A DNA stretch of 64,000 nt from positions 859,046-923,045 of the forward strand of contig NZ_QAOX01000001.1 of assembly GCF_003050935.1 (NCBI RefSeq), in the 5' to 3' direction. The position numbers and the translations under genes are program-made. This DNA is from Luteibacter sp. OK325 (GTDB lineage: Bacteria > Pseudomonadota > Gammaproteobacteria > Xanthomonadales > Rhodanobacteraceae). The first letter of the stretch is position 1; each line of letters begins with the position of its first letter. Of this stretch, positions 52,436 to 61,134 are shown piece by piece. Under the pieces are notes generated by a model. The model was not told where the DNA came from, made no database searches, and was given only the letters and a program-made list of their open reading frames with translations.

Positions 52436-52656
52436 CTTGCGGGTTGAAATGTCGAGCGTCATGGTGCGCCGCGGCGTAGCCGGATACGCACTGGATTTCA
52501 CAGTTCTGATGAAAGTGACGGGCCAGCAGCGTCGGATGATCGACAACGGCGAAGAATCAGACATATCCGATGTGCTGCATGTGCGGCGACGGCTACGGTG
52601 GATGGGCGCCGTTACGGCGCTTCGATCGAACCTGACAACGCCGCATGGAGGCCATC

Positions 52657-54072
52657 ATGAACATCCTGCATCACCGGGCAACCCGCCCCGCCCTCGCCTT
52701 GTTTTCCCTTGCCGTACCCGGTCTCTCGTTGGCACTCGAATACAGTCCGGCGCGCACGTATACCGAGAACTGCGTGGTCGCTTACAAGAATGACGTTTTC
52801 AGGGCCAAATGGTGGGTGGAGGCCGGCCATACGCCGGACGAAGTGGCCACTGCCCCGAATCCCTGGGACACGCCATGGGAGGTTGCCGCACAGGGATCGC
52901 CCACCGGCTGCCCTGGGGGAGATCCGGTCGATCCGGGCCATCCGGACCCGGGTGAGCCGGGCAAGGTATGGCTGAGTACCTTGCTCGCCGAGGAGGCGCG
53001 CCTGACCTCCGACCCGCTGATGACGGCCGTGCGCGCATCCATTCGCACGCTGGACAACGCAAGCGTGGAAGCCGTGGCGCCCCGGCGTACCGGCAACCCG
53101 CGGAACGTTCGACGCGTCGAAGCGATCATCGACGAATCGCGCTTCGAGTACCTGTTTCCGTTGCGGGCGCCCGAATATACCTATCGCGGCTTCCTTCAGG
53201 CCGTCGCCAAGTTCCCCGCCGTGTGCGACGACTACACCGATGGTCGGGACGCCGAAGCCATCTGCCGGAAGACGCTCGCGACGATGTTCGCGCACTTCGC
53301 CCAGGAAACCGGCGCTCACGAATCCTGGCGCCCGATCGAGGAGTTCCGTCAGGCACTCGCCTATGTGCGCGAGATGGGCTGGAACGAAGGCGCACGTGAC
53401 GGCTACAACGGCGAGTGCAAGGTGGATGGCTGGATAGTCCAGACCTGGCCGTGCGGCAAGTATCCGGATGGTACGTATAAGAGCTACTTCGGTCGGGGTG
53501 CCAAGCAGCTGTCGTACAACTACAACTACGGCCCCTTCTCGGAGGCCATGTACGGTGATGTCGGCGCGTTGCTCGACGCGCCGGAACGGGTGGCCGATAC
53601 GTGGCTCAACCTCGCCAGCGCCACATTCTTCTTCACCTACCCGCAGCCACCGAAGCCCTCGATGTTGCACGTGATCGACGGCACCTGGCAGCCCAACGAT
53701 GCCGATCGCGCTGCCGGCCTGGTGCCAGGTTTCGGCGTGACCACACAGATCATCAACGGCGGCGTCGAATGCGGCGGTAGCGCGGAGCATGCGCAGTCGG
53801 CCAATCGCATTACTTATTACCGCGCGTTCGCCGCCACGCTCGGCGTGCCCGTGGCGGCCGATGAAGTACTTGGCTGTAAAGGGATGAAACAGTTTGCCGA
53901 AGGTGGTGCCGGGGCATTGCCTATCTACTGGGAAAACAACTGGACCGAGCAGGCCGGGTGCAAGCTGGTGGGTTACCAGACACCGTTCTCCGGGTTGAAG
54001 CCGGGTGACTATGTGAGCTGCGTGCGCAAGGCGTTTCCGAACGTGGAAATCGTCGACGATACTCGTGACTGA
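52657..54072 (+). CDS. secreted chitinase, glycoside hydrolase family 19 with CBM5/12
   Basis: A 471-residue exported chitinase. Signal peptide, then a chitin-binding module ([20 protein letters not shown] with paired Trp), a Gly/Pro/Asp linker (~95-110), and a GH19 catalytic domain. The catalytic Glu lies in [13 protein letters not shown], and the substrate cleft motif is [20 protein letters not shown]. It hydrolyses chitin with inversion. ATG at 52657 follows GGAGG by 6 nt; an upstream ATG at 52645 is less well placed. It may serve growth on fungal or arthropod chitin. It is followed by a REP array. Confidence 0.93.
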   Translation: MNILHHRATRPALALFSLAVPGLSLALEYSPARTYTENCVVAYKNDVFRAKWWVEAGHTPDEVATAPNPWDTPWEVAAQGSPTGCPGGDPVDPGHPDPGEPGKVWLSTLLAEEARLTSDPLMTAVRASIRTLDNASVEAVAPRRTGNPRNVRRVEAIIDESRFEYLFPLRAPEYTYRGFLQAVAKFPAVCDDYTDGRDAEAICRKTLATMFAHFAQETGAHESWRPIEEFRQALAYVREMGWNEGARDGYNGECKVDGWIVQTWPCGKYPDGTYKSYFGRGAKQLSYNYNYGPFSEAMYGDVGALLDAPERVADTWLNLASATFFFTYPQPPKPSMLHVIDGTWQPNDADRAAGLVPGFGVTTQIINGGVECGGSAEHAQSANRITYYRAFAATLGVPVAADEVLGCKGMKQFAEGGAGALPIYWENNWTEQAGCKLVGYQTPFSGLKPGDYVSCVRKAFPNVEIVDDTRD

Positions 54073-54103
54073 TTCGACGTGACGGCAACCCTGCGGCCCG
54101 CCT

Positions 54104-54267
54104 TGTGGTCCACCCTGTGGTCCACCCTGTGGTCCACCCTGTGGGAGCCGCTTCAGCGGCGATGGGTGCTCGCGGCGCCCTGGCCCGCTGCCGCGGGATC
54201 GCCGGCACAGCCGGCTCCCACATAGCTGGCTCCTACATAGCTGGCTCCTACATAGCCGGCTCCCACA
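54104..54267. repeat. REP array: 12-bp tandem, REPIN and 15-bp tandem
   Basis: Three exact copies of TGTGGTCCACCC (54104-54139) run into a REP unit TGTGGGAGCCGCTTCAGCGG (from 54140). After a GC-rich spacer comes an inverted unit (GATCGCCGGCACAGCCGGCT), then its end repeats with a 15-bp period as CTCCTACATAGCTGG copies up to 54267. From 54153 the array is the 3' coding end of the minus-strand LysR gene. Confidence 0.85.
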
Positions 54268-55088
54268 AGAAACACTTCGTCAATGAAGGCGCGCAGGCGC
54301 GGGAGATGTCGAAGGTCCCTGTGGTAGCCGAGCCATACGTCGCGACCGGGAGGTGATTCACCAAGATCGACGCGGCGGAGCCCCGGCGTCGCGTCGCCAA
54401 GTGGGCAGGGCAACACCGCGATACCCACGCCAAGCGCGCACGCGCGTGCCTGGGCTTCGCGGCTGTTGCTGCGAAACGCGACGTGTGTTCCCGGCATGCG
54501 CGCCTGCAGCCACGCCACGTCGGGCATGTCGCTGAATGCCGTGTCCATCGTGATGCGCTGGAGTGCCCCCGTATCGTCGAGCGTCGCCGCCGCGTAGGCG
54601 GCGTAGGGCATGTGAAGCAGCTTGCGCTGTGCGATGTCCGGCTCGTCGAACGGTGCGATACGAAAGACGAGATCTGCCTCGCGGCGCGCGAGGCTCAGCA
54701 ATCGTGCATCCGTGACCAGTTCGATCGTCACAGCCGGATAGCGGTGATGCATCGCCGCGACGGCGTGCGTCAGCACGTGCGCGCCGAACCAGTCGGAAGA
54801 CGACACGCGCAGGGTTCCCTCGATTTCGCCTGCGTGGCCGCTGGCGGCACGGGCGATGCCGAGGGCTTCCGATTCCATGCGCTCGGCATGCGCCAGGACG
54901 GCCGCACCTTCATCCGTGAGGACGAAACCCACGCTGGTTCGCTGGAACAGGGTCTGGCCAAGGTCCGCCTCGAGCGCACGGATGCGCCGGCCCATGGTCG
55001 GTTGGGCCTGGCCAAGCTCGCGCCCGGCGGCGCCGAGCGTGCCGCCGCGTGCCACCGCCAGAAAAACGCGCAGGTCGCTCCATTCCAT
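54153..55088 (-). CDS. LysR-family regulator with repeat-derived C-terminal tail
   Basis: A 311-residue LysR-type regulator. The winged helix is in GGTLGAAGRELGQAQPTMGR with RIRALEADLGQTLFQRTSVG; the effector domain covers ~90-268. The normal protein ends near FIDEVFLV. The last ~40 residues (GAGYVGASYVGASYVGAGCA...) are translated from the REP array, giving 5-residue repeats from a 15-bp period. It is divergent from the oxidoreductase gene (112 bp) and probably regulates it. Confidence 0.88.
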   Translation of the reverse strand: MEWSDLRVFLAVARGGTLGAAGRELGQAQPTMGRRIRALEADLGQTLFQRTSVGFVLTDEGAAVLAHAERMESEALGIARAASGHAGEIEGTLRVSSSDWFGAHVLTHAVAAMHHRYPAVTIELVTDARLLSLARREADLVFRIAPFDEPDIAQRKLLHMPYAAYAAATLDDTGALQRITMDTAFSDMPDVAWLQARMPGTHVAFRSNSREAQARACALGVGIAVLPCPLGDATPGLRRVDLGESPPGRDVWLGYHRDLRHLPRLRAFIDEVFLVGAGYVGASYVGASYVGAGCAGDPAAAGQGAASTHRR

Positions 55089-55090
55089 GC

Positions 55091-55116
55091 TGCATCATGC
55101 ATTTATGCATGCATGC
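55091..55116. promoter_or_regulatory. LysR-box candidate with repeated TGCAT
   Basis: TGCATCATGCATTTATGCAT, continuing GCATGC, contains a near-palindrome ATGCAT-TT-ATGCAT and direct repeats. It begins 2 bp upstream of the LysR start in the divergent region, so the regulator could repress itself while acting on the oxidoreductase gene. Confidence 0.45.
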
Positions 55117-55200
55117 CGTGCAATCCTGGGCATTCTCCATGCGTGATTGAAGGACTAACGTAGTGACCAAGGACGACACCGTCGCCCATAAGAGCCCGTC

Positions 55201-56202
55201 ATGACCACCTCCCACCCGATGTCCGCCCTGCGCCTCGACGCGCCGGGTAGCCCGCTGGTCCTGACCCAGCTTCCGCGCCCGGTTGCGGGCCCCGGCGACG
55301 TCCTCGTCCGTGTCCGGGCCGCCGGACTCAACCCGCTGGACACGAAGATCCGCGCCGGCCAGGCCGCGCATGCCCGACAACCGGCACCGGCCGTGCTGGG
55401 CATCGATATGTCGGGGACGGTCGAAGCGGTGGGCGATGGCGTCGAAGGCTTCGCGCCGGGCGACGCCGTCTACGGCATGATCGGCGGCGTCGGTGGTGTG
55501 CAGGGCTCGCTCGCTGAATTTGCGAGCGTCGACGCACGGTTGCTTGCTCGCGCTCCTTCCCGTATCCCCCTCGCTGATGCTGCGGCCATCCCGCTGGGCT
55601 TCATCACCGCCTGGGAAGGCCTGGTCGACCGCGCCAAGCTGCAAGCTGGGCAGTTGGTGCTAGTGCACGGTGGCGCGGGCGGTGTCGGCAGCATGGCGAT
55701 CCAGCTGGCGGTGGCGCTTGGTGCCCGCGTCGTCGCGACCGGCAGCGCTGCCCAGCTGGCAACCATCACGGCCATGGGCGCAACTGCCGTTGACCGGCAC
55801 GTCGATGACATCGAGGCGATCGTCCGTAAGTACACGAACGGCGAGGGGTTCGACGTCGTTTACGACACCCTCGGTGGCGCGACGCTCGACGCCTCTTTCA
55901 TCGCCGCGCGACCTTACGGCGGCCACGTGGTTAGCAGCCTCGGTTGGGGTACGCACTCGCTCGCGCCGTTGTCCTTCCGCTCGGCGACGTACTCAGGTGT
56001 GTTCACCCTGACGCCGCTGCTCACGGGCAACGGGCGCGAGCAGCATGGACGCATCATGGCCGAAGCGACGCGCCTCGCCGATGCAGGCAAACTGGTGCCC
56101 GTGTTGTCCTCCCAGCGCTTTCGGCTCGCTGACGGCAATGCCGCCCTCGACCTGGTCGAGAGCGGCCGTTCCGCCGGAAAGGTGATCGTCACCCTTCCCT
56201 GA
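55201..56202 (+). CDS. zinc-independent quinone-oxidoreductase-like MDR protein
   Basis: A 333-residue medium-chain dehydrogenase/reductase. It has a GroES-like N-terminal domain (VRAAGLNPLDTKIRAGQ) and a Rossmann domain with VHGGAGGVGSMAIQLAVALG. The Cys ligands of the zinc-containing alcohol dehydrogenases are absent, so it is of the quinone oxidoreductase type using NADPH. It likely reduces quinones or activated alkenes. It is divergent from a LysR gene, a common arrangement for inducible redox enzymes. No other gene shares the transcript. Confidence 0.92.
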   Translation: MTTSHPMSALRLDAPGSPLVLTQLPRPVAGPGDVLVRVRAAGLNPLDTKIRAGQAAHARQPAPAVLGIDMSGTVEAVGDGVEGFAPGDAVYGMIGGVGGVQGSLAEFASVDARLLARAPSRIPLADAAAIPLGFITAWEGLVDRAKLQAGQLVLVHGGAGGVGSMAIQLAVALGARVVATGSAAQLATITAMGATAVDRHVDDIEAIVRKYTNGEGFDVVYDTLGGATLDASFIAARPYGGHVVSSLGWGTHSLAPLSFRSATYSGVFTLTPLLTGNGREQHGRIMAEATRLADAGKLVPVLSSQRFRLADGNAALDLVESGRSAGKVIVTLP

Positions 56203-56222
56203 GTCGATCAGCACGGGGCCGA

Positions 56223-57212
56223 TCAGCGCAGGGCAATCGCCTTGACACCTTCGTTGGTCATCTTGACCGGGAGGATGCTGCCGTCCTTGGCGAACGACAT
56301 GACGTCGATGGACGTCACGCGATCGTTGCCCTTGGTGTCGCCGAGGGGATGCCGGTGGTAGACGATGTACCAGCTGTCGTCCCTGGCGACGTGGAACACC
56401 GAGTGATGGCCGGCCCCGGTGGCGATTCTCGGGTCCTGCTTGAGGATCGTGCCCATGCGCTTGAACGGGCCCATCGGTGAATCGCCGATCGCATAGGCGA
56501 CGGAATAGTTGGGACCGGTCCAGCCGCCTTCCGACCACATGAAGTAGTAGTGCCCGTCGCGCTTGAACATCAACGGGCCTTCGACATACTCCGGCCCGGG
56601 TGTGATCTCCTTGAACACCGTGCCATCGGCCATCGGCTCGACGCCGGTGAAGTCCGACTTCAGCTTGACGATGTTCGCGTGTTTCCAGCCGCCGTAGATC
56701 ATGTAGTACGTACCGTCGTCGTCACGAAAGACGAACTGGTCGATCGGTTGCGCGCCGTTGTGGAAGGCGCCGACCAGTGGTTTGCCTAGCAAGTCTTTAA
56801 ACGGCCCCTCGGGCTTGTCGGCCACGGCCACGCCGATGCCGCCCACTTCCTTGTCATTCTGGATGTCGTTGGCGGCGAAGAAGAAATAGTACTTGCCGTC
56901 CTTCTCGACCAGGGCCGGCGCCCAGAGCGCTTTCTTCGCCCAGGGAATCGCCTTTATCTCGAGCACGTCGGCATGTTTCGTCCAATGGACGAGATCGGGC
57001 GACGAGAACGCGTCGAAATGGGTCTGCTCGCTGTACGCGAGCGACGTGGTCGGATAGATCCAGTACTGGTTGCCGAAGATGGCGGCTTCCGGATCGGCGT
57101 ACCAACCGGGAAACACGGGGTTACCCGAGTAACCGGGAGGGGGCGCCGCCAGCGCATTCGTGGAGAGCAGCGCGGCCAGTGCCGCGCTCCCAAGCAACTT
57201 GCGAAACCCCAT
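56223..57212 (-). CDS. exported glycoside hydrolase family 43 protein
   Basis: A 329-residue protein with a signal peptide (LLGSAALAALLSTNALA). The five-bladed-propeller GH43 features are present: base Asp in YADPEAAIFGNQYWIYPTTS, the middle Asp in QPIDQFVFRDDDGTYYMIYG and acid Glu in VEGPLMFKRDGHYYFMWS. GH43 enzymes remove arabinose or xylose from hemicellulose; exact specificity is unknown. It lies alone, convergent with the oxidoreductase (20 bp apart). It fits a plant-associated or litter-living lifestyle together with the GH19 chitinase. Confidence 0.92.
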   Translation of the reverse strand: MGFRKLLGSAALAALLSTNALAAPPPGYSGNPVFPGWYADPEAAIFGNQYWIYPTTSLAYSEQTHFDAFSSPDLVHWTKHADVLEIKAIPWAKKALWAPALVEKDGKYYFFFAANDIQNDKEVGGIGVAVADKPEGPFKDLLGKPLVGAFHNGAQPIDQFVFRDDDGTYYMIYGGWKHANIVKLKSDFTGVEPMADGTVFKEITPGPEYVEGPLMFKRDGHYYFMWSEGGWTGPNYSVAYAIGDSPMGPFKRMGTILKQDPRIATGAGHHSVFHVARDDSWYIVYHRHPLGDTKGNDRVTSIDVMSFAKDGSILPVKMTNEGVKAIALR

Positions 57213-57348
57213 CGCGATCTCCGGTTCGACATTAACGAACGTTCGATCCTAACGGGTCTGGCCATCCAAAGGGAACGACGGCGTATCAGAACCGGTAACG
57301 TGCCGTTGATACACCGCAATGCCGATTTTTCGCAGATCGATGTGCGAC

Positions 57349-58341
57349 TTACCTCTGTAGGTCCCGCTTGCCCGGCAACGCCCAGAGCAGTCCCCGCGTG
57401 ATGACCGCAGGAAACACGGTGAGGTGATCTTCGTCCGGAATGGTCGTCATCTGGATATGCAGCCCGGGATATCGCTTCGCCTTGAGCTCGTCCATGAAAC
57501 GGCGCGCATTGCGCACCATGTCGACGCTGCGGTTGAAGCGCGGATCACGCGCCGACGGTTCGACGGTCTCGTAGGCACCGAGCACCATCAGCACATTGGC
57601 CGGCATGTCTTTCAGCGTCGACGTGGCCTTGTGCATGCGTGCGAACTCGACCTGGCGATCGAACTGCAGGGACGGGCTTCCGAGAATGTAGTACTGGAAC
57701 ATGTCCGGCTGTGCGATGAGCATGTCGAGGCCCAGGAGACCGCCGTAAGAGTGACCGGCGTAGATCTTCCGGCTCATGTCAGCGCGGTAGTTCGCCGCGA
57801 CCAGGGGGAAGACCTGATCCTTGATGAAGCGGCGATAGATGTCGCTCTCGCCATAGACCACCGGACGCCCCGGCATATCGGAAACGGCATCTGAGCTGCC
57901 GTGCGGCGTCGGGGTGTAATCGCGTCGACGGCTGTACTCGGGCGTGTCGCCGACGGCGTATGCGAGGCCAACGAGGATAAAGTCCTCGGTGCCGTCACCG
58001 TGATCGCCGACGCGTCGGCCGATGCTGCGAATCAACGGAAAAGCGTAGTTGGCATCAGTCACGAAGATGACCGGGTACCGCCGATTCGGGTCCTTCCTGT
58101 AAGAAGGCGGGAGGCTGACGAGGACCTGATAGTCGCGGCCAGTTCCATCGGCACGCAGCGTGCGGACTTCGGTGTCGTCCAGCGCGTAGGGCGGAGGCGC
58201 CGGTGGTTCGGTCGGCATCGGAGCTGCCTGGACTCTCGCAGCGGCAGCCGGGCCTTCAGGTGACGCCTTCGAGCACGCGGCCCCGAGAAAACCCAGGCAG
58301 ACAACACATGCCAGAAGAAACGCTCTACTAACTCGATCCAT
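57349..58341 (-). CDS. esterase-D/IroE-like lipoprotein
   Basis: A 330-residue alpha/beta hydrolase of the putative-esterase (PF00756) family. The signal peptide ends with lipobox LGAAC, so it is probably membrane-anchored in the periplasm. The nucleophile is in YAGHSYGGLLGLD and the catalytic His in DEDHLTVFP; NRRYPVIFVTDANYAFPLIR is a typical oxyanion region. Relatives cleave siderophore esters or feruloyl/acetyl esters. ATG at 58341 is used; the open frame to 58392 adds no signal. The region 57213-57348 holds nothing else I recognise. Confidence 0.88.
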   Translation of the reverse strand: MDRVSRAFLLACVVCLGFLGAACSKASPEGPAAAARVQAAPMPTEPPAPPPYALDDTEVRTLRADGTGRDYQVLVSLPPSYRKDPNRRYPVIFVTDANYAFPLIRSIGRRVGDHGDGTEDFILVGLAYAVGDTPEYSRRRDYTPTPHGSSDAVSDMPGRPVVYGESDIYRRFIKDQVFPLVAANYRADMSRKIYAGHSYGGLLGLDMLIAQPDMFQYYILGSPSLQFDRQVEFARMHKATSTLKDMPANVLMVLGAYETVEPSARDPRFNRSVDMVRNARRFMDELKAKRYPGLHIQMTTIPDEDHLTVFPAVITRGLLWALPGKRDLQR

Positions 58342-58401
58342 CCTTGGTGCCTCGCGTCGGGACAAACCCCGATTGACGCACGACACCGACAAAATCGCCA
58401 G

Positions 58402-59061
58402 TCACGCTATCAGCAGGTCTTCGTAGAACGCCCCGATCGGCAAGGTCGGATGCGCGATCTGGATCTCCAGGATCCATAGTCCCGGTACGGGCACGGCGTC
58501 GAAACCACCGAGCGCGCCGGCCTTGTGCACGGCGTGCGGATAGTCGCCGACCCGATGCCCCTTGGTAGCGTGGTTGAGGCGCCAGCCCATGGCCTCGGCT
58601 TCGGCACTGGCGTAGTCATACAGGGCCACGCCCGTCACGCCTTCGCGCCATCGCGCCGCCGTACGCGCGAAGAGCTCGCGTGACGCTTCCGAGCAGGCGT
58701 GCATCATCGAATCGTCGCCGACCACGAAGGTATCGCCGACGTCGCCTTCGTGGCCGTCGAAGACCGGCCCCAGGTCGATGAAGAAGATGTCGTTCGCTGC
58801 GAGAACGGTATCCGGCGCGGAGCGCTGACGAAACGTCTTCAGCGTGTTGGCACCGAAGCGAATGATGCTCGGGTGCCAGATGCGCTGCATGCCGGCGGCG
58901 GCGAGGCGCTCACCAGCGAGATCGACGGCCTCAGGCTCGCTCATCCCCGCTGCAACGCGCGAGGCGATGTCACGCAAGGCCACCCATGATTGCTCGCGGG
59001 CACCGAGCATCTGCTCGAGGGAGAAACGCTTGCCGACGTTCTCGGCGGTGTCGACGGCCAT
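58402..59061 (-). CDS. M24-family metallopeptidase-like protein, single domain
   Basis: A 219-residue pita-bread-fold protein. Metal ligands are recognisable: two Asp in FFIDLGPVFDGHEGDVGDTF, a His in DYPHAVHKAG and Glu in GLWILEIQIAHP, with a further Glu near the C-terminus. It lacks the N-terminal domain of prolidase and aminopeptidase P, so it is closer to single-domain M24 proteins. The substrate is unknown. It lies 30 bp after the TetR gene of the efflux operon on the same strand and might be its last gene. Confidence 0.85.
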   Translation of the reverse strand: MAVDTAENVGKRFSLEQMLGAREQSWVALRDIASRVAAGMSEPEAVDLAGERLAAAGMQRIWHPSIIRFGANTLKTFRQRSAPDTVLAANDIFFIDLGPVFDGHEGDVGDTFVVGDDSMMHACSEASRELFARTAARWREGVTGVALYDYASAEAEAMGWRLNHATKGHRVGDYPHAVHKAGALGGFDAVPVPGLWILEIQIAHPTLPIGAFYEDLLIA

Positions 59062-59091
59062 GACGGGGTCCTGCTTTGGGTCAGGACCGCA

Positions 59092-59673
59092 TTATCCCTC
59101 TTCGATGCCTGCCAGTTCGAGAGCCGCTCGTCGACCGGCCGCGAGCACTTCTTCCGACATGGCCGGATCATTGGTCGCGCGGGCGACCTGCATGGTGCCT
59201 GCCATCAGCCCGTACAGGGCGATGGCACGCGAACGTGCCTCGACCGCCGGAAGCGCCGGCCACTGCGTGGCGGCCAGATCGAGGAACTCGTTCACTCCTT
59301 CCGTGAAGGCCTCGCGCACCGGGTCGGAGTGGCGAGCCACCTCAGCGGCCACGGCCGACGAGGGGCAACCCAGGCCGGGGTTGTCACGGTGGCGGGTCGA
59401 GAAGTAGCTGCGAATGAGGCCGCCAAGTCCCTGCCCTGTGTCTATCCAATGCCGGAGCCGCGCCACGCGTTCCTTGAGCGCAGCGGTAACCGCCTCCCGG
59501 GCAAGGTCTTCCTTGGATTCGAAGTGGTTGTAGAAGGCTCCGTTGGTGAGGCCCGCCGCCGCCATCAGCGACTTCACGCCCTCGCCTTCGATGCCGTGTT
59601 CGCGAAAGCGGAAGGCGGCGGTCTCGACGATGCGCTGGCGGGTCTGGTCCTTGTGTTCCTTGTCGTAGCGCAT
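59092..59673 (-). CDS. TetR-family regulator at the end of the efflux operon
   Basis: A 193-residue TetR regulator with helix-turn-helix GVKSLMAAAGLTNGAFYNHF and a helical C-terminal domain (GCPSSAVAAEVARH). It is 3 bp after the outer-membrane channel gene, so it is expressed with the pump and can give feedback repression. A TACG-AA-CGTA dyad just after the predicted operon promoter (63749-63758) is the likely operator. Its style is close to the TetR at 51793, suggesting the two arose by duplication. Confidence 0.9.
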   Translation of the reverse strand: MRYDKEHKDQTRQRIVETAAFRFREHGIEGEGVKSLMAAAGLTNGAFYNHFESKEDLAREAVTAALKERVARLRHWIDTGQGLGGLIRSYFSTRHRDNPGLGCPSSAVAAEVARHSDPVREAFTEGVNEFLDLAATQWPALPAVEARSRAIALYGLMAGTMQVARATNDPAMSEEVLAAGRRAALELAGIEEG

Positions 59674-59676
59674 GGC

Positions 59677-61134
59677 TCAGTGTTCCGTCGTGGCAACGTC
59701 ATCGCGCGGCGCGTCCCAGCCACCGCCGAGGGCACGGAAGGCGGCGACGGCGGAACGCGCGTCGTTGGTATGGACCTGTGACAGCAGGTCACGCGAGGCG
59801 AGCAGCTGGCGGTCCTCGTCGAGCACTTCGATGAGGCTGATCGCGCCGCCCTTGTATGCGTCCTGCGCCGCGTCGCGGGCACGGGTGTGCGCGTCCACCT
59901 CGTCAGTCAGCAGCGCATGCTGGGCTTCGAGCTGGCTGAGGGACACGATGGCGTTTTCTACGTCTTCGGTCGCGCGCAGCATGGACCCGCGGTATTTAGC
60001 GAGCGCCTCGGCGTTGGCGCCCTTTGCCTGCTGTACCTCGGCATCGACCCGACCGAAGTCGAAGAGGCGCCAGTGCAGGCCAAGCGCACCCTGCGGCTGG
60101 AAGGCGACACCCGTAAGCAGGTGACCGCTGCCGAGCGTGCTGAAGCCAAGTAGCGCGGACAGCGACATCGAGGGGTAGTACTCGGACACCGCGACGCCGA
60201 TGCGCGCGTTGCTGGCGGCCAGCGCGCGCTCTGCGGCGATCACGTCCGGCCGACGACGCAACAGTGCGGCCGGGCCACCCGCAGCGTCCACACCGGGTAC
60301 CACGTAGGACCTTCCGGCCCCGCCGATTTCCGCCGCATAGGTTCCCGGCGCGGCGCCCATGAGCACGTCGAGGCGATTGAGCTGCGTCTCCAGTTCGATC
60401 CTAAGCGGCGGGATCGTCGCCCTTGCCTGCAGAAGCAATGCCTCGGACTGGGCGTTCTCGCGCGCCGTGCCGACACCATGTTCCGTGCGAATGCGAACCA
60501 GATCGACGAGGCCGGACTCGTTGCGGATCTGCTCTTCGGCGATAGTGATGCGTTCCTGTGCACCGCGCACGCGGAAGTAGGCGTCGGCAGCTTCAGCCGC
60601 CAGCGAGATACGCACACCCACATGCGTGGCTTCGGCGGCCTGGTACTCCGCGTCGGCGGCTTCGGCACCGCGGCGCAGACCGCCGGCGAGGTCCAGCTCC
60701 CAGCTGGCACCCGCACCGGCATCCTGAATCGTCTGGTTGCGGGTGTAGCCCGGGAAGGCGCTGGCGATCTTGCCCAGCGGGCTGCGTGTGGACTGGTGCT
60801 GCCGGGCGACGCTGCCGTCGAAGCTTCCGCTCGGCATGCGATCGGCCTGTGCGTGCGCCGCCGCCGCACGCGCCTGCTCTACCCGCGCCGTCGAAGCGGC
60901 GAGATCGAGGTTCTGTGCCATCACGCGATCGACGATGGTGACCAGTTCGGGATCGTTGAACCCTTTCCACCAGGCATCCAGCGATGGCGCCGGCGCGGCG
61001 ACCTGGCGTGCGGCCAGGGCATCGGCCTCGTGCCACGTCGCGTGGGTGGCGATGTCCGGCCGTACGTAATCGGGCCCGACCGTGCATCCCGCGAGACCTA
61101 CGGCGAACAAGGTAAAGATTAGTTTAGTGCGCAT
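59677..61134 (-). CDS. outer-membrane efflux lipoprotein (NodT/OprM family), second EmrAB operon
   Basis: A 485-residue outer-membrane factor with lipobox LAGC at the signal end and two efflux repeats (DAWWKGFNDPELVTIVDRVM, GASWELDLAGGLRRGAEAAD, LLRRRPDVIAAERALAASNA). It forms the outer duct of the second DHA2-type tripartite pump. Its start overlaps the pump gene by 11 bp. It is clearly a different paralogue from those at 7384 and 18183. The N-terminal sequence CTVGPDYVRP is classical for the family. Confidence 0.93.
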   Translation of the reverse strand: MRTKLIFTLFAVGLAGCTVGPDYVRPDIATHATWHEADALAARQVAAPAPSLDAWWKGFNDPELVTIVDRVMAQNLDLAASTARVEQARAAAAHAQADRMPSGSFDGSVARQHQSTRSPLGKIASAFPGYTRNQTIQDAGAGASWELDLAGGLRRGAEAADAEYQAAEATHVGVRISLAAEAADAYFRVRGAQERITIAEEQIRNESGLVDLVRIRTEHGVGTARENAQSEALLLQARATIPPLRIELETQLNRLDVLMGAAPGTYAAEIGGAGRSYVVPGVDAAGGPAALLRRRPDVIAAERALAASNARIGVAVSEYYPSMSLSALLGFSTLGSGHLLTGVAFQPQGALGLHWRLFDFGRVDAEVQQAKGANAEALAKYRGSMLRATEDVENAIVSLSQLEAQHALLTDEVDAHTRARDAAQDAYKGGAISLIEVLDEDRQLLASRDLLSQVHTNDARSAVAAFRALGGGWDAPRDDVATTEH

